A DNA stretch of 40,008 bases, from positions 1 through 40,008 of the forward strand of contig JAUNHQ010000024.1 of NCBI GenBank assembly GCA_030535425.1, written 5' to 3'. Position numbers and translations under genes: made by a program. Under the pieces are notes generated by a model. The model searched no databases, was not told the DNA's origin, and saw only the letters and a program-made list of their open reading frames with translations. Below, in pieces: positions 17,028 to 25,290 of this stretch; position 1 is the first letter of the stretch, and every line of letters starts with the position of its first letter. Source of the DNA: Pseudomonadota bacterium. Lineage in GTDB: Bacteria; Pseudomonadota; Gammaproteobacteria; Burkholderiales; Burkholderiaceae_C.

Positions 17028-19169
17028 TCAGGCAGCGGGCGTGGAAGACGGCGGCTGCGGCACAGGCGCCAGCAGCTTGCGGTGCAGTTGTTCAAATTCG
17101 CGGTCGGCGTCCAGCGTCTTGCGGTTGGTGGACAAGGCCATCTGGGCCTGGCTGCCCTGTTCGGTGGGCGCCAGCCAGACCCACAGGCGCCGCTCGCGCA
17201 CGTAGAGCATGGCAAAGATGCCCACGATCAGCAACAGGCAACCCAGATAGACCACGTTCTGCCCGGGGGCGCGCGCGACTTGAAAGACGCTGGCTTGCTT
17301 GTGCTCGAAGCTCAGCAGCTCAAAGGCCAGGGGCGCGGGGTAAAAGGGCAGGTCGGACAAGGCCAGCACGGCCTGGGTCATGAACTGGCTGGTGGCTTCG
17401 CCCTCGGGCATGGGCGGCTTGCCCGCGGCTTCGCGCGCCAGGGCGTTGAGCTGAAACAGGCTGCCGTTGAGGATGCGCAGCAGCACGTCGGCGGCGCGCT
17501 CGCGCTCGGCCTCGGGCACGGCGCTTTCAATGAAGTCGGACACCGCCTGCAGGCCGCTGACGCTGCGGCCATTGACCTGCTCGGCCCCGGCAAACAAGCC
17601 CAGCGCGCGGCTGGCCGATTCGCCGAGCTGCCCGGCCATCTCTGAGCGGTCTGCGTCCACCGCCAGGGCCACGTAGCGGCGCACGGCACGCGCGCGCATC
17701 TCGGGGTCGTGCAGCGCGTCGCGCAGTTGCAAAAAGCCCTGCATGCTGCCGTCTTCGTCGGCCGGCAGGCGCAGGTAGCGCATGGGCTCGGCAGCGGTTT
17801 CGCGCACGCCCAGCAAGAACACGGGCACGCCATCGCCCATGTCCACCGGCAGCATGTAGTTGTGGTATTCGCGCGCCTGGCCGGCCGCGTCGCGCAGCTT
17901 GTATTCGATGCTGGGGCCGACGTTGCGCAGCTCGCGCGGGGTAACGGTCTTGTCGGCCGCGCCCAGGCGCTGGGCGAGGGTGTTGCGCAGGTCCACCGTG
18001 CGCACGTCGGTGCCGCTGCCCTGGGTGGAGAGGTTTTCCACGTTGATGACGCGCAGGCCGGTGTATTCGATCGTGAGCTGATCGTCGTCGCTGACGAGGC
18101 GCGAGGACGAGCCAATGACCCCGTCCAGCTCCAAAGGCTGCACACCCGCCTGCATGGGCACGCCGCGCAGGCGCACGCTGGAGCCGCCGTCGTCGAAGCT
18201 GCTTTGGTAAATGGCCACGCCCTTGTAGTGGCCGGGGTGGTTGACTTCGATGCGCTGGGGCACCTGCCCGCCCGTGGCTTTGTCGTGAATGACCACTTCG
18301 CTGGCAAACAGCCGGGGCATGCCGGTGGGGTAGTACTCGACGATGAACTTTTTCAGCTCCACCGCAAAGGGCAGCTCTTGCAGCAGCACGCCGTCGGACT
18401 GGCTGAGGATGGCGGTGCTGGACTGCGTGCCCTCGGCCACCACCAGGTTGCCGCGAAAGGCGGGGTTGCTCTCGGGCAGGCGGTGCTCGGGCTTGACGTC
18501 GGCCACCAGGCCGCCGCCCGCGTACACCGACTTGCCGCCAAACCAGGTCATGGCGCGCACGAACAAGTCGCCATCGAACAGCCCGCCCAGGCAGATCAGC
18601 ACGATGGCGCTGTGCGCGGCGATGTAGCCGATCTTGTTGGCCGCCCCGGCCTTGGCCGCCACCATCCAGCCCTGGCCGGCGGGGGTGTCGCGCGCTTGCA
18701 GGCGCACTTTCCAGCCGCCGCCCGTGAGCATCTGGCCGATGCGGCGGGCCTCGGCCTCGGGCGTGCCCGCCAGCGTGGCCGAAGCCTTGTGGTGAAAGGC
18801 GCGCAGGCTTTGCTCGCGAATGTTTTCCTTGTAGCTGCGGATGTCGGCCAGGTATTTGGGCGTGTTGCGCGCAATGCACAAGCTGGTGCTGATGACCAAA
18901 AACGCCAGGATCAGCAAGAACCACCAGGCGCTGTACACCGCGTTGAGCTTGAGCGCCAGAAACAGCTCGCCCCAGAAGGGGCCGAACTGGTTCATGTAAT
19001 TGACCGCCGGCTCGTGCTGCTTGATCACGGTGCCGATCACCGAGGCGATGCAGATCACCGTCAGCAGCGCAATGGCAAAGCGCATGGACGACAGCAGCTC
19101 GGCCAGCGCGCGCCAGGCGTGGGCAGCGCGCGCAGGCGGCGTGTCAGCGGAAGAAGCGGGTGAGGTCAT
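17028..19169 (-). CDS. resB: Cytochrome c biogenesis protein ResB
   Basis: This 713-residue protein is the partner of CcsB in system II. It has hydrophobic spans near residues 28-50 (FAIALLTVICIASVIGTVI), about 78-98, about 180-198, and one near the C-terminus (VVYLGCLLLIVGIFAMLYV). A long periplasmic domain lies between the third and fourth. The opening LAELLSSMRFAIALL is typical of ResB/Ccs1. It is thought to hold the apocytochrome and help reduce or deliver the haem. It precedes ccsB in an evident operon, and the cytochrome c4 gene, a likely client, lies just upstream on the same strand behind a terminator. Confidence 0.93.
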   Translation of the reverse strand: MTSPASSADTPPARAAHAWRALAELLSSMRFAIALLTVICIASVIGTVIKQHEPAVNYMNQFGPFWGELFLALKLNAVYSAWWFLLILAFLVISTSLCIARNTPKYLADIRSYKENIREQSLRAFHHKASATLAGTPEAEARRIGQMLTGGGWKVRLQARDTPAGQGWMVAAKAGAANKIGYIAAHSAIVLICLGGLFDGDLFVRAMTWFGGKSVYAGGGLVADVKPEHRLPESNPAFRGNLVVAEGTQSSTAILSQSDGVLLQELPFAVELKKFIVEYYPTGMPRLFASEVVIHDKATGGQVPQRIEVNHPGHYKGVAIYQSSFDDGGSSVRLRGVPMQAGVQPLELDGVIGSSSRLVSDDDQLTIEYTGLRVINVENLSTQGSGTDVRTVDLRNTLAQRLGAADKTVTPRELRNVGPSIEYKLRDAAGQAREYHNYMLPVDMGDGVPVFLLGVRETAAEPMRYLRLPADEDGSMQGFLQLRDALHDPEMRARAVRRYVALAVDADRSEMAGQLGESASRALGLFAGAEQVNGRSVSGLQAVSDFIESAVPEAERERAADVLLRILNGSLFQLNALAREAAGKPPMPEGEATSQFMTQAVLALSDLPFYPAPLAFELLSFEHKQASVFQVARAPGQNVVYLGCLLLIVGIFAMLYVRERRLWVWLAPTEQGSQAQMALSTNRKTLDADREFEQLHRKLLAPVPQPPSSTPAA

Positions 19170-19273
19170 GCCAGATAAGGTCGGGGCTGCCCGCCACCAT
19201 GCCGGGCGGGCCGGGCTTGGAGCCGCCTGAAAGGCCGAGGTTCAATGCCTCCTGCTGCTGGCCGGGCTTGACC

Positions 19274-19313
19274 AAAAACAAAGCCGCGCTGGCGGCAGGG
19301 CCAGGCGCGGCTT
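19274..19313 (-). terminator. Rho-independent terminator after cytochrome c4
   Basis: On the minus strand, AAGCCGCG and CGCGGCTT form a perfect 8-bp stem followed directly by TGTTTTTGG. It starts 46 bases after the cytochrome stop and separates it from resB-ccsB. resB is therefore expected to have its own promoter in the remaining ~100 bp. Confidence 0.7.
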
Positions 19314-19358
19314 GGCGGCTTTTGGGGCAAGGGCCGGGCCTTTGGGCGGGCGGGTGTG

Positions 19359-19976
19359 TCAGCGCAGGCCGGCGATGTAGTCGGCCACGGCCTTGATCTC
19401 GCGGTCGTTCATCTTCGCCGCCACGTCGCGCATGGGGCCGTTGTTGGTGCGCGTGCCGCTGCGGAAGTCCGTCAGCTGCTTGACCGTGTATTCGGCGTGC
19501 TGGCCCGACAGACGCGGGTATTGCGATGGAATGCCCGCGCCATTGGGGCTGTGGCAGCCCGCGCAGGCGGGAATCTGGCGGTCGGGAATGCCGCCGCGGT
19601 AAATGCGCTCGCCCATGAACACCGTGGCCGCGTCGCGGGCAAAGCCGGGCTTGGCCTTTTGCGTGGCCAGCCAATAGGAAATGTTGCGCGCATCTTCCTC
19701 GCTCAGCGCAGCGGCAAAGCCCTGCATCACCGGGTCTTTGCGTGCGCCGCTTTTGTATTCCAGCAGTTGCTTGAGCAGGTACTCGGGGTGCTGCTGCGCC
19801 AGGCTGGGTTGCAGCGGCACGGTGGAGTTGCCGTCGGCCGCGTGGCAGGCCACGCACACGGCGGCATAGCTGGCAGCGCCTTTGGCCAAGTCAACCTTGG
19901 GTGCTGCCGGTGCGTCGGCGGCGTGGGCATGGGCGGCCAGCAGCGTGGCGGCAAACAGGGCGGCAAGCGGCTTCAT
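19359..19976 (-). CDS. Dihaem cytochrome c4
   Basis: This 205-residue periplasmic electron carrier has a Sec signal peptide (MKPLAALFAATLLAAHAHA, cleavage before ADAP) and two c-type haem sites: CVACH at residues 41-45 and CAGCH at 138-142. The two halves are related, each with a distal Met region (for example NNGPMRDVAAKM in the second), as in cytochrome c4. It passes electrons toward terminal oxidases. The ATG at 19976 was chosen for the signal peptide. It lies upstream of the cytochrome-assembly genes that would mature it, and is divergent from engB with 95 bp between. That pairing is, as far as I recall, common in betaproteobacteria. Confidence 0.93.
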   Translation of the reverse strand: MKPLAALFAATLLAAHAHAADAPAAPKVDLAKGAASYAAVCVACHAADGNSTVPLQPSLAQQHPEYLLKQLLEYKSGARKDPVMQGFAAALSEEDARNISYWLATQKAKPGFARDAATVFMGERIYRGGIPDRQIPACAGCHSPNGAGIPSQYPRLSGQHAEYTVKQLTDFRSGTRTNNGPMRDVAAKMNDREIKAVADYIAGLR

Positions 19977-20071
19977 GGGCGTGCGGTCTTGTGTTATGGG
20001 TCTCTTGGAAAAGGCGTGTCGCCATGCGTTTGTTGCAAGCGGCGCCAAACCTTGCAATTCTACAATGCCCC

Positions 20072-20806
20072 ATGTCCAGCACCCGCCCGCCGTCCGCCCG
20101 CCCCAAGCCCGCCGCCCAGCCGGGTGACAGCCCCCAAGCCCGCGATGCGCTGGGCTGGCTGCACACGGCGCGTTTTCTCACCACCGCCGCGCAGCTGCAC
20201 CAGCTGCCCGCGCTGGACGTGCCCGAAATCGCCTTCGTGGGCCGCTCCAACGCGGGCAAGTCCACCGCCATCAACACGCTCACGCAGCAAAACCAGCTGG
20301 CCTTTGCCAGCAAAAAGCCTGGGCGCACGCAGCACATCAACCTGTTTGCCCTGGGCCGCCAGGGCACGCAGGACGCGGTGCTGGCCGACCTGCCCGGCTA
20401 CGGCTACGCCGCCGTGCCGTTGGCCGACAAGCAGCGCTGGCAGCGGGTGATGGCCAACTACCTGGTCAGCCGCGCCAACCTGGTGGGCGTGGTCATGCTG
20501 TGCGACCCGCGCCACGGGCTCAAGGAGCTGGACGAGGCGCTGCTGGAGGTGATCCGCCCGCGCGTGGAGCAGGGCCTGCGCTTTCTGGTGCTGCTGACCA
20601 AGGCCGACAAGCTCACCCGCGCCGAGCAGGCCAAGGCGCTGCAAATCGCCCGCCTGCAAGCCGGCGGCGGCGAGGTCATGCTGTTTTCCGCCCTCAAGCG
20701 CCAGGGCGTGGCCGACGCCGCCCTGTGGCTGCAAGCCCTGGCGCAAAGCCACAGGGCCGATGACGCCGGCGCAGCCGATGCAGCGGCGCCTGACGGCGAC
20801 GCCTGA
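20072..20806 (+). CDS. engB: Ribosome biogenesis GTPase EngB (YihA/YsxC)
   Basis: This 244-residue TRAFAC GTPase is needed for assembly of the large ribosomal subunit. GTP-binding motifs are G1 GRSNAGKS (57-64), G3 DLPGYG (106-111) and G4 TKAD (176-179). The pattern PGRTQ..N in switch I is diagnostic of EngB. The N-terminal 25 residues are a polar Pro/Ala extension, and the C-terminal 20 are acidic/Ala-rich, both variable in the family. The ATG at 20072 is 95 bp from the divergent cytochrome c4 start. The longer frame upstream would run into that gene's promoter. Confidence 0.95.
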   Translation: MSSTRPPSARPKPAAQPGDSPQARDALGWLHTARFLTTAAQLHQLPALDVPEIAFVGRSNAGKSTAINTLTQQNQLAFASKKPGRTQHINLFALGRQGTQDAVLADLPGYGYAAVPLADKQRWQRVMANYLVSRANLVGVVMLCDPRHGLKELDEALLEVIRPRVEQGLRFLVLLTKADKLTRAEQAKALQIARLQAGGGEVMLFSALKRQGVADAALWLQALAQSHRADDAGAADAAAPDGDA

Positions 20807-20827
20807 AAAAACCAGCGCCAGCAGACC

Positions 20828-21238
20828 CTAGGCCACCAGCGCCGCCCCGCGCTCGGCCAGCAGCGCGCGCAGCACCGAGCGGTGGCAGCGCGCCTCGTCC
20901 TCGCAATAGCAGCCCACCGAAAACTGCGCACCGTGCGACAGTGCGGCCAGCACGTCCAGCGAGCGCGCCGCGTCCGGCTGCGCCATCTCCTTGCGAAACA
21001 GGCGCGTGAACAAGGCCCAGTTTTTCTGTGCCGTGGCGCGGTCAGGCTCGGTATGGGTGGACAGCGCCAGCTTCATCAGCTCGGGCGTGGGCGAGAGGTT
21101 GGGATACCACACGTCATACCAGTTCTGCCGCGCAAACTCGGCCTTGGGCACGCCGCGCGGCGGACGGCGCACGGTGCCGATGCGCGTGCCCTCATCCGGC
21201 GCGCGCGGGCTGCCCAGGCGAACGATGCGAATGGCCAT
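20828..21238 (-). CDS. DUF488 family protein
   Basis: This 136-residue cytoplasmic protein has the DUF488 pattern: VRRPPRGVPKAEFA in the first third, WYDVWYPNLSPT, and the Cys-containing end CYCEDEARCHRSVLRALL. The family has no established biochemical function. The start at 21238 is preferred over an upstream in-frame GTG at 21247 because an AAGGAG ribosome-binding site lies 10 bases before this ATG, overlapping the region of the GTG. It is convergent with engB (21 bp gap). A 55-bp element begins 15 bp upstream of the start, in the region it shares with a divergent hydrolase gene. Confidence 0.85.
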   Translation of the reverse strand: MAIRIVRLGSPRAPDEGTRIGTVRRPPRGVPKAEFARQNWYDVWYPNLSPTPELMKLALSTHTEPDRATAQKNWALFTRLFRKEMAQPDAARSLDVLAALSHGAQFSVGCYCEDEARCHRSVLRALLAERGAALVA

Positions 21239-21253
21239 GATCGACACTCCTTG

Positions 21254-21308
21254 ACTATTATTTTGATAGCTGTTCGCACGCTCCTATCAAGCGCAAAACC
21301 TGTTTTTG
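21254..21308 (-). repeat. 55-bp dispersed element, copy 5
   Basis: This minus-strand copy lies between the divergent DUF488 and hydrolase genes. It reads CAAAAACAGGTTTTGCGCTT, then GATAGGAGCG, then AGCTATC...ATAGT. It belongs to the GCGCTT subgroup and keeps the same 55-bp register as the other copies. It lies directly upstream of the DUF488 ribosome-binding site. Confidence 0.75.
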
Positions 21309-21423
21309 ATTCATAAGCATGCCACAAGGCCGAACCTGCACGCCACCTGCGCGACACGCCTTGGCACGGCCAGCGCCTAGCATGCTGCGCGCCCCTACCC
21401 CAGCCCCCCGAGGAGACAGGCCC

Positions 21424-22464
21424 ATGATCGACACCTGGATGGCCGAGCTGCCGCACGGTATCACCCTCAGCTGCCGCAGCGCAGGCGCGCGCGGGCGGCC
21501 CGTGCTGATGTTTTTGCACGGTTTTCCCGAAGCCGCCTTCGTGTGGGACGCGCTGATGCAGCACTTTGCCCGGCCCGAGCACGGCGGTTTTCGCTGCGTG
21601 GCGCCCAACCTGCGCGGCTACGAACAATCCAGCAGCCCGGCCGACGTGGCCGCCTACCGCGCCAAGCATTTGATGCAGGACGTGGCCGCGCTCATTGCCG
21701 CCGAAAGCACGGATGCGCAAGGCGCCCCGGCCCCACTGGCCGCCCTGGTGGCACACGACTGGGGCGGCGCCGTGGCCTGGAACCTGGCCGCCGAGCGCCC
21801 GGCGCTGATGCAGCGGCTGGTCATCATCAACTCGCCCCACCCGCAAACCTTCTGGCGCGGCCTGACCCACAGCCCCGCGCAGCAGGCGGCCAGCGCGTAC
21901 ATGAACTTCCTCATCCGCCCCGACGCCGAGGCCCTGCTGGCCGAGGGCGACTTTGCCCGCCTGTGGCCCTTTTTCGACCTGATGGGCGCCAGCGGCGCGC
22001 CTGCCATGCAGCGCGCCGCCACCACGCTGGCCGGCGATGCCGCGCGGCCCGGTAACGCCACCACACCCCCCGCCCTGCCCCAAGGCGCGGGCTGGATGAC
22101 CGAGGCCCTGCGCGCGCAATACCGCGCCGTGTGGCAAGGCGACGGCAGCCGCCCCGGTGCGGGGCTGACCGGCGGGCTGAACTACTACCGCGCCTCGCCC
22201 ATGCGCCCGCCGCGCGCGGGCGATGCCGCCGCCGCAGGCATCGACCTGCCGCCTGATGCCTTTCGCATCAGTGTGCCCACCCTGCTGCTGTGGGCCATGC
22301 AAGACAGCGCCTTGCTGCCCGAGCTGACGCAAGGGCTGGCGCCCTGGGTGCCGCAGCTCACGCTGCACCCCATCGAGCACGCCACGCACTGGGTGGTGCA
22401 CGAGCAGCCCGAGCGCGTGGCGCGGGAGATGGGGCGCTTTCTGGGCGTGCCTGCCGCTGGCTAA
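21424..22464 (+). CDS. Alpha/beta hydrolase, epoxide-hydrolase-like
   Basis: This 346-residue hydrolase has the epoxide hydrolase/haloalkane dehalogenase layout. The oxyanion-hole motif is HGFPE (32-36), the nucleophile elbow HDWGG gives Asp112 in place of the usual Ser, and the cap region contains [10 protein letters not shown], which supplies candidate cap tyrosines. A C-terminal His lies in [11 protein letters not shown]. An Asp nucleophile with this elbow points to an epoxide or other C-O/C-halogen hydrolase rather than an esterase. A GAGGAGAC site lies before the ATG. A low-complexity insertion (about 205-225, Ala/Pro/Gly-rich) is unusual. The substrate is unknown and no pathway genes are adjacent. 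Confidence 0.85.
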   Translation: MIDTWMAELPHGITLSCRSAGARGRPVLMFLHGFPEAAFVWDALMQHFARPEHGGFRCVAPNLRGYEQSSSPADVAAYRAKHLMQDVAALIAAESTDAQGAPAPLAALVAHDWGGAVAWNLAAERPALMQRLVIINSPHPQTFWRGLTHSPAQQAASAYMNFLIRPDAEALLAEGDFARLWPFFDLMGASGAPAMQRAATTLAGDAARPGNATTPPALPQGAGWMTEALRAQYRAVWQGDGSRPGAGLTGGLNYYRASPMRPPRAGDAAAAGIDLPPDAFRISVPTLLLWAMQDSALLPELTQGLAPWVPQLTLHPIEHATHWVVHEQPERVAREMGRFLGVPAAG

Positions 22465-22538
22465 TGGTGGCTGAGGGTGACGGGCCGAACCGGGCTTTGT
22501 GCCAGACTCGCAGACCTGACTTTTTTTGCGTGTTTCTC

Positions 22539-23528
22539 ATGTCCCGACGCTGCCAATCAGGCTTTGACCACCCGCACCCTGGCGACATTACCCCGCAGGC
22601 CGTGTATGACAGCCGGCGCACACTGCTGCGCACCCTGGCGGCGGGTGCGGCAGGCGGCGCGCTGGCTGCCTGGGCCGGCCGGCAGGCACTGGCCGCAGCC
22701 CCCGCCACCGGGCTGGCGCCGCTGCCTGGGGCCAAGTCCCAGGTGCCGGGCGCCGTCACCATGGAGCGTGCCACCGACTGGGGTGATGCCACCAGCTACA
22801 ACAACTTTTATGAGTTCGGCACCGACAAGGCCGACCCCGCACGCCACGCGCATCGCTTGCAGACCCGCCCGTGGACGGTGCGCATCGACGGACTGGTGAA
22901 CAAGCCCGGCCCACTGGCGCTGGAAGATCTGCTGCGGCTGGCCCCGATGGAAGAGCGCATCTACCGCCTGCGCTGTGTGGAGGGCTGGTCCATGGTCATC
23001 CCGTGGGTAGGCTATTCGCTGGATGCGCTGATCCGGCACGTGCAGCCGCTGGGCAGCGCCAAGTACGTGGCCTTCTTCACCCTGGCCGATGCCCGGCAAA
23101 TGCCTGGCCTGCGCAGCCGCGTGATCGACTGGCCCTACACCGAGGCGCTGCGGCTGGATGAGGCGCGGCACCCGCTGGCGCTGCTGGCTTTTGGCATGTA
23201 TGGGCAGGTGCTGCCCAACCAGAACGGGGCACCCGTGCGGCTGGTGGTGCCGTGGAAATACGGCTTCAAGTCGGCCAAATCCATCGTGGCGATCCGCTTT
23301 CTGGAGCAGCGCCCCGTCACCTCGTGGATGAAATCCGCCCCCAGCGAATACGGCTTTTACGCCAACGTCAACCCGCAGGTGGATCACCCGCGCTGGAGCC
23401 AGGCCAGCGAGCGGCGCATTGGCGAAGACGGCCTGCTGTCGCGCAAGCGCCCCACGGCCATGTTCAACGGCTACGCGGCGCAGGTGGGGCATCTGTACGC
23501 GGGCATGGACCTGCGCCAGAACTACTGA
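22539..23528 (+). CDS. msrP: Protein-methionine-sulfoxide reductase catalytic subunit MsrP (YedY)
   Basis: This 329-residue molybdenum-cofactor enzyme repairs oxidised methionines in periplasmic proteins. It has a twin-arginine signal ([21 protein letters not shown] from residue 25, cleavage near ALA-AAP) and the molybdenum-ligating Cys146 in [10 protein letters not shown]. The end [20 protein letters not shown] is typical of the family. The ATG at 22539 gives an N-terminus of normal length with the [12 protein letters not shown] lead. The usual partner msrQ, a haem-binding membrane subunit that feeds electrons, is not next to it. The downstream gene is on the opposite strand. MsrQ may be encoded elsewhere, or another donor is used. 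Confidence 0.93.
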   Translation: MSRRCQSGFDHPHPGDITPQAVYDSRRTLLRTLAAGAAGGALAAWAGRQALAAAPATGLAPLPGAKSQVPGAVTMERATDWGDATSYNNFYEFGTDKADPARHAHRLQTRPWTVRIDGLVNKPGPLALEDLLRLAPMEERIYRLRCVEGWSMVIPWVGYSLDALIRHVQPLGSAKYVAFFTLADARQMPGLRSRVIDWPYTEALRLDEARHPLALLAFGMYGQVLPNQNGAPVRLVVPWKYGFKSAKSIVAIRFLEQRPVTSWMKSAPSEYGFYANVNPQVDHPRWSQASERRIGEDGLLSRKRPTAMFNGYAAQVGHLYAGMDLRQNY

Positions 23529-23541
23529 AAAGCAAGGCGCG

Positions 23542-24870
23542 CTACAGGGTGGCCGTGGGCGGGCCGGCAGGGCGCGCCAGGGGAGCATCGCCGCGGGTCA
23601 CGAGCACCTGGTCGATGCGGTGGTTGTCCACGTCCAGCACCTCAAAGCGGTGCCCGCCCCACACCACGCAATCGGTGCGGCGCGGCACGCGGCGCAGCAT
23701 CACCATCAGAAAGCCGGCCAGCGTGTCGTATTGATCGGCGCTGGGCGGCTCTTCCAGATGCAGCGCGCGCTGTACGTCCGTCATGGGCGTGTGCCCGTCG
23801 ATCAGCCACGAGCCGTCGTCGCGCCGCACGATCATCTCCTCGTCCTCGGGCGTGACCAGCTCGCCCATCACCGTGCTCATCACGTCGTTGAGCGTGACCA
23901 CGCCCACCACTGTGCTGTACTCGTTCACGATCAGGGCAAAGTCCTCCTGCTGCTCGCGAAACTGCATCAGCACTTCCGACAGGCTCAGCGAATCGGGCAC
24001 CACCACCAGCTTGTGCAGCAGCCCCTCGTCGGTCAGCCGGATGGGCGTGCCGCTGAGCACGCGCTGAAACAAATCCTTGGCGTCCACATAGCCCAGCACG
24101 CGGTCGAGCTCGTCATCGCACACGGGATAGGTGGAAAACGGCTCGGCTGCGATTTGCAGGCGGATCTCCTCGTCGCTGGCATCGTGGCGCAGCCAGGCGA
24201 TGCGGTCGCGCGGCGTCATGGCGCTGGTCACCGTGCGCGTGTCCAGCTCAAACACGTTCTCGATCACCTGCTGCTCGGGCCGGTCGATCACCCCCGCCTG
24301 CGTGCCGGCCTCAGCCAGCGCCAGAATGTCGTCGGGCGTGATGCGCTCATCGCGCGTGGTCGGCAGGCCCAGCGCGCGCATGATCAAATCCGTGGCGCGC
24401 GTGTACAGCCACACCACGGGCTTGAACGCCCATAAAAAACGCTCCATCGGCCCCACCACCCACAGCGCCACGCGCTCAGGCTCGGCCATGCCCAGGCGCT
24501 TGGGCACCAGATCGGCAAACACCACAAACAGCGACGTGACCACCGCCACCGACCCCGCGAATGCCACGGAAGCGGCCGTGCCCGCAGACAGCCAGGGGGT
24601 CAGAAGCGCCGCCAGATAGGGGCTGAACAGCCCCTCGCCCACGATGCCGCCCAAAATGGCAATCGCATTCACCCCAATCTGCACTGCCGTGAAATAGTGG
24701 CCCGGCTGCTCCTGAATGCGCAGCACCCGCAGCGCGCGGGCATCGCCGTCGTCGGCAAGCTGGCGCAGCCGCAGGCGGCGCGAGGCCGCCAGCGCCATCT
24801 CCGCCACGGAGAAAAAGGCGCTGGCAGCAATCAGCACAAGAATGAGGATCAGGCTCTGCGTCAGGCTCAT
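23542..24870 (-). CDS. CNNM/CorC family membrane protein (DUF21-CBS-CorC domains)
   Basis: This 442-residue inner-membrane protein has an N-terminal DUF21 domain with about four hydrophobic segments (1-190), including SAFFSVAEMALAASRRLRLR and GVNAIAILGGIVGEGL. A CBS pair follows (about 215-340, with MTPRDRIAWL and the segment ending VVGVVTLNDVMSTVMG), then a CorC/HlyC C-terminal domain (from about 345, with DGSWLIDGHTPMTDV). The family is linked to Mg2+/Co2+ efflux, and older annotations call it haemolysin. The ATG at 24870 fits the start MSLTQSLILILVLIAASAFF. It is convergent with msrP with a 13-bp gap. Confidence 0.9.
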   Translation of the reverse strand: MSLTQSLILILVLIAASAFFSVAEMALAASRRLRLRQLADDGDARALRVLRIQEQPGHYFTAVQIGVNAIAILGGIVGEGLFSPYLAALLTPWLSAGTAASVAFAGSVAVVTSLFVVFADLVPKRLGMAEPERVALWVVGPMERFLWAFKPVVWLYTRATDLIMRALGLPTTRDERITPDDILALAEAGTQAGVIDRPEQQVIENVFELDTRTVTSAMTPRDRIAWLRHDASDEEIRLQIAAEPFSTYPVCDDELDRVLGYVDAKDLFQRVLSGTPIRLTDEGLLHKLVVVPDSLSLSEVLMQFREQQEDFALIVNEYSTVVGVVTLNDVMSTVMGELVTPEDEEMIVRRDDGSWLIDGHTPMTDVQRALHLEEPPSADQYDTLAGFLMVMLRRVPRRTDCVVWGGHRFEVLDVDNHRIDQVLVTRGDAPLARPAGPPTATL

Positions 24871-25009
24871 GGCACAGGGGCTTGGCGCGCGCCGCCGACA
24901 ACACGGCAAAACCAGACAAGGCAAAGGGCGCGCGGGCCAGGCAGTTTACACAGGGCGCCTGGCGCGCCCGCTTCGCCCACACGTCCAGCAGCCGATGGGT
25001 GTGGCAGGT

Positions 25010-25064
25010 CAAAATGGCCATTTGCGCTTTATTTATAAAGACTTTAAGCTATACAAAAAATAGC
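25010..25064 (+). repeat. 55-bp dispersed element, copy 6
   Basis: This copy reads GGCCATTTGCGCTTT, TTATAAAGACTTTAA and GCTAT...ATAGC with a perfect 5-bp terminal inverted repeat. It lies between divergent genes, so it cannot be a shared terminator here. Confidence 0.85.
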
Positions 25065-25157
25065 AATGACGCAAGGCGCTGCCCCTGGCCGCAGTGCGCA
25101 TGGGCGCTGGCTGTGTGAGGGGGCTGTGCGCGGCGGGTGTGCCATGCGGCTGTTTTT

Positions 25158-25163
25158 TATAAT
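25158..25163 (+). promoter_or_regulatory. Possible -10 box for the YidB-OmpA gene
   Basis: A perfect TATAAT lies in a locally AT-rich patch (TTTTTTATAATTTT) within otherwise GC-rich DNA. No matching -35 box is seen 17 bases upstream, and the distance to the ATG is 127 bp. This is a weak call. Confidence 0.3.
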
Positions 25164-25290
25164 TTTGGTCTTCCTTTCCTGCCCTTCACAGTGCGCTGGG
25201 TCCGCCCGGGCCATGCCAAGCGCCACGCGCGGTGCCGTCTGACCGCCGCTCTTTCTTTCCCCTCCTTCTTTTTTTTGAAAGGCACATCCC

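Larger units (their letters stand above)
24871..25290 (+). other. 420-bp intergenic region between divergent CNNM and YidB-OmpA genes
   Basis: This is the largest gap in the window without a gene. It holds 55-bp element copy 6 (25010-25064) and an AT-rich patch with TATAAT at 25158-25163. An AAAGG site just before 25291 may serve the downstream gene. Small open frames here are short and have no recognisable product. I see no RNA gene. Confidence 0.5.

Noticed and set aside
19170-19273. A possible small gene between cytochrome c4 and resB
   Set aside because: Only short frames of biased composition are present. The region is explained by the resB leader and the cytochrome terminator.
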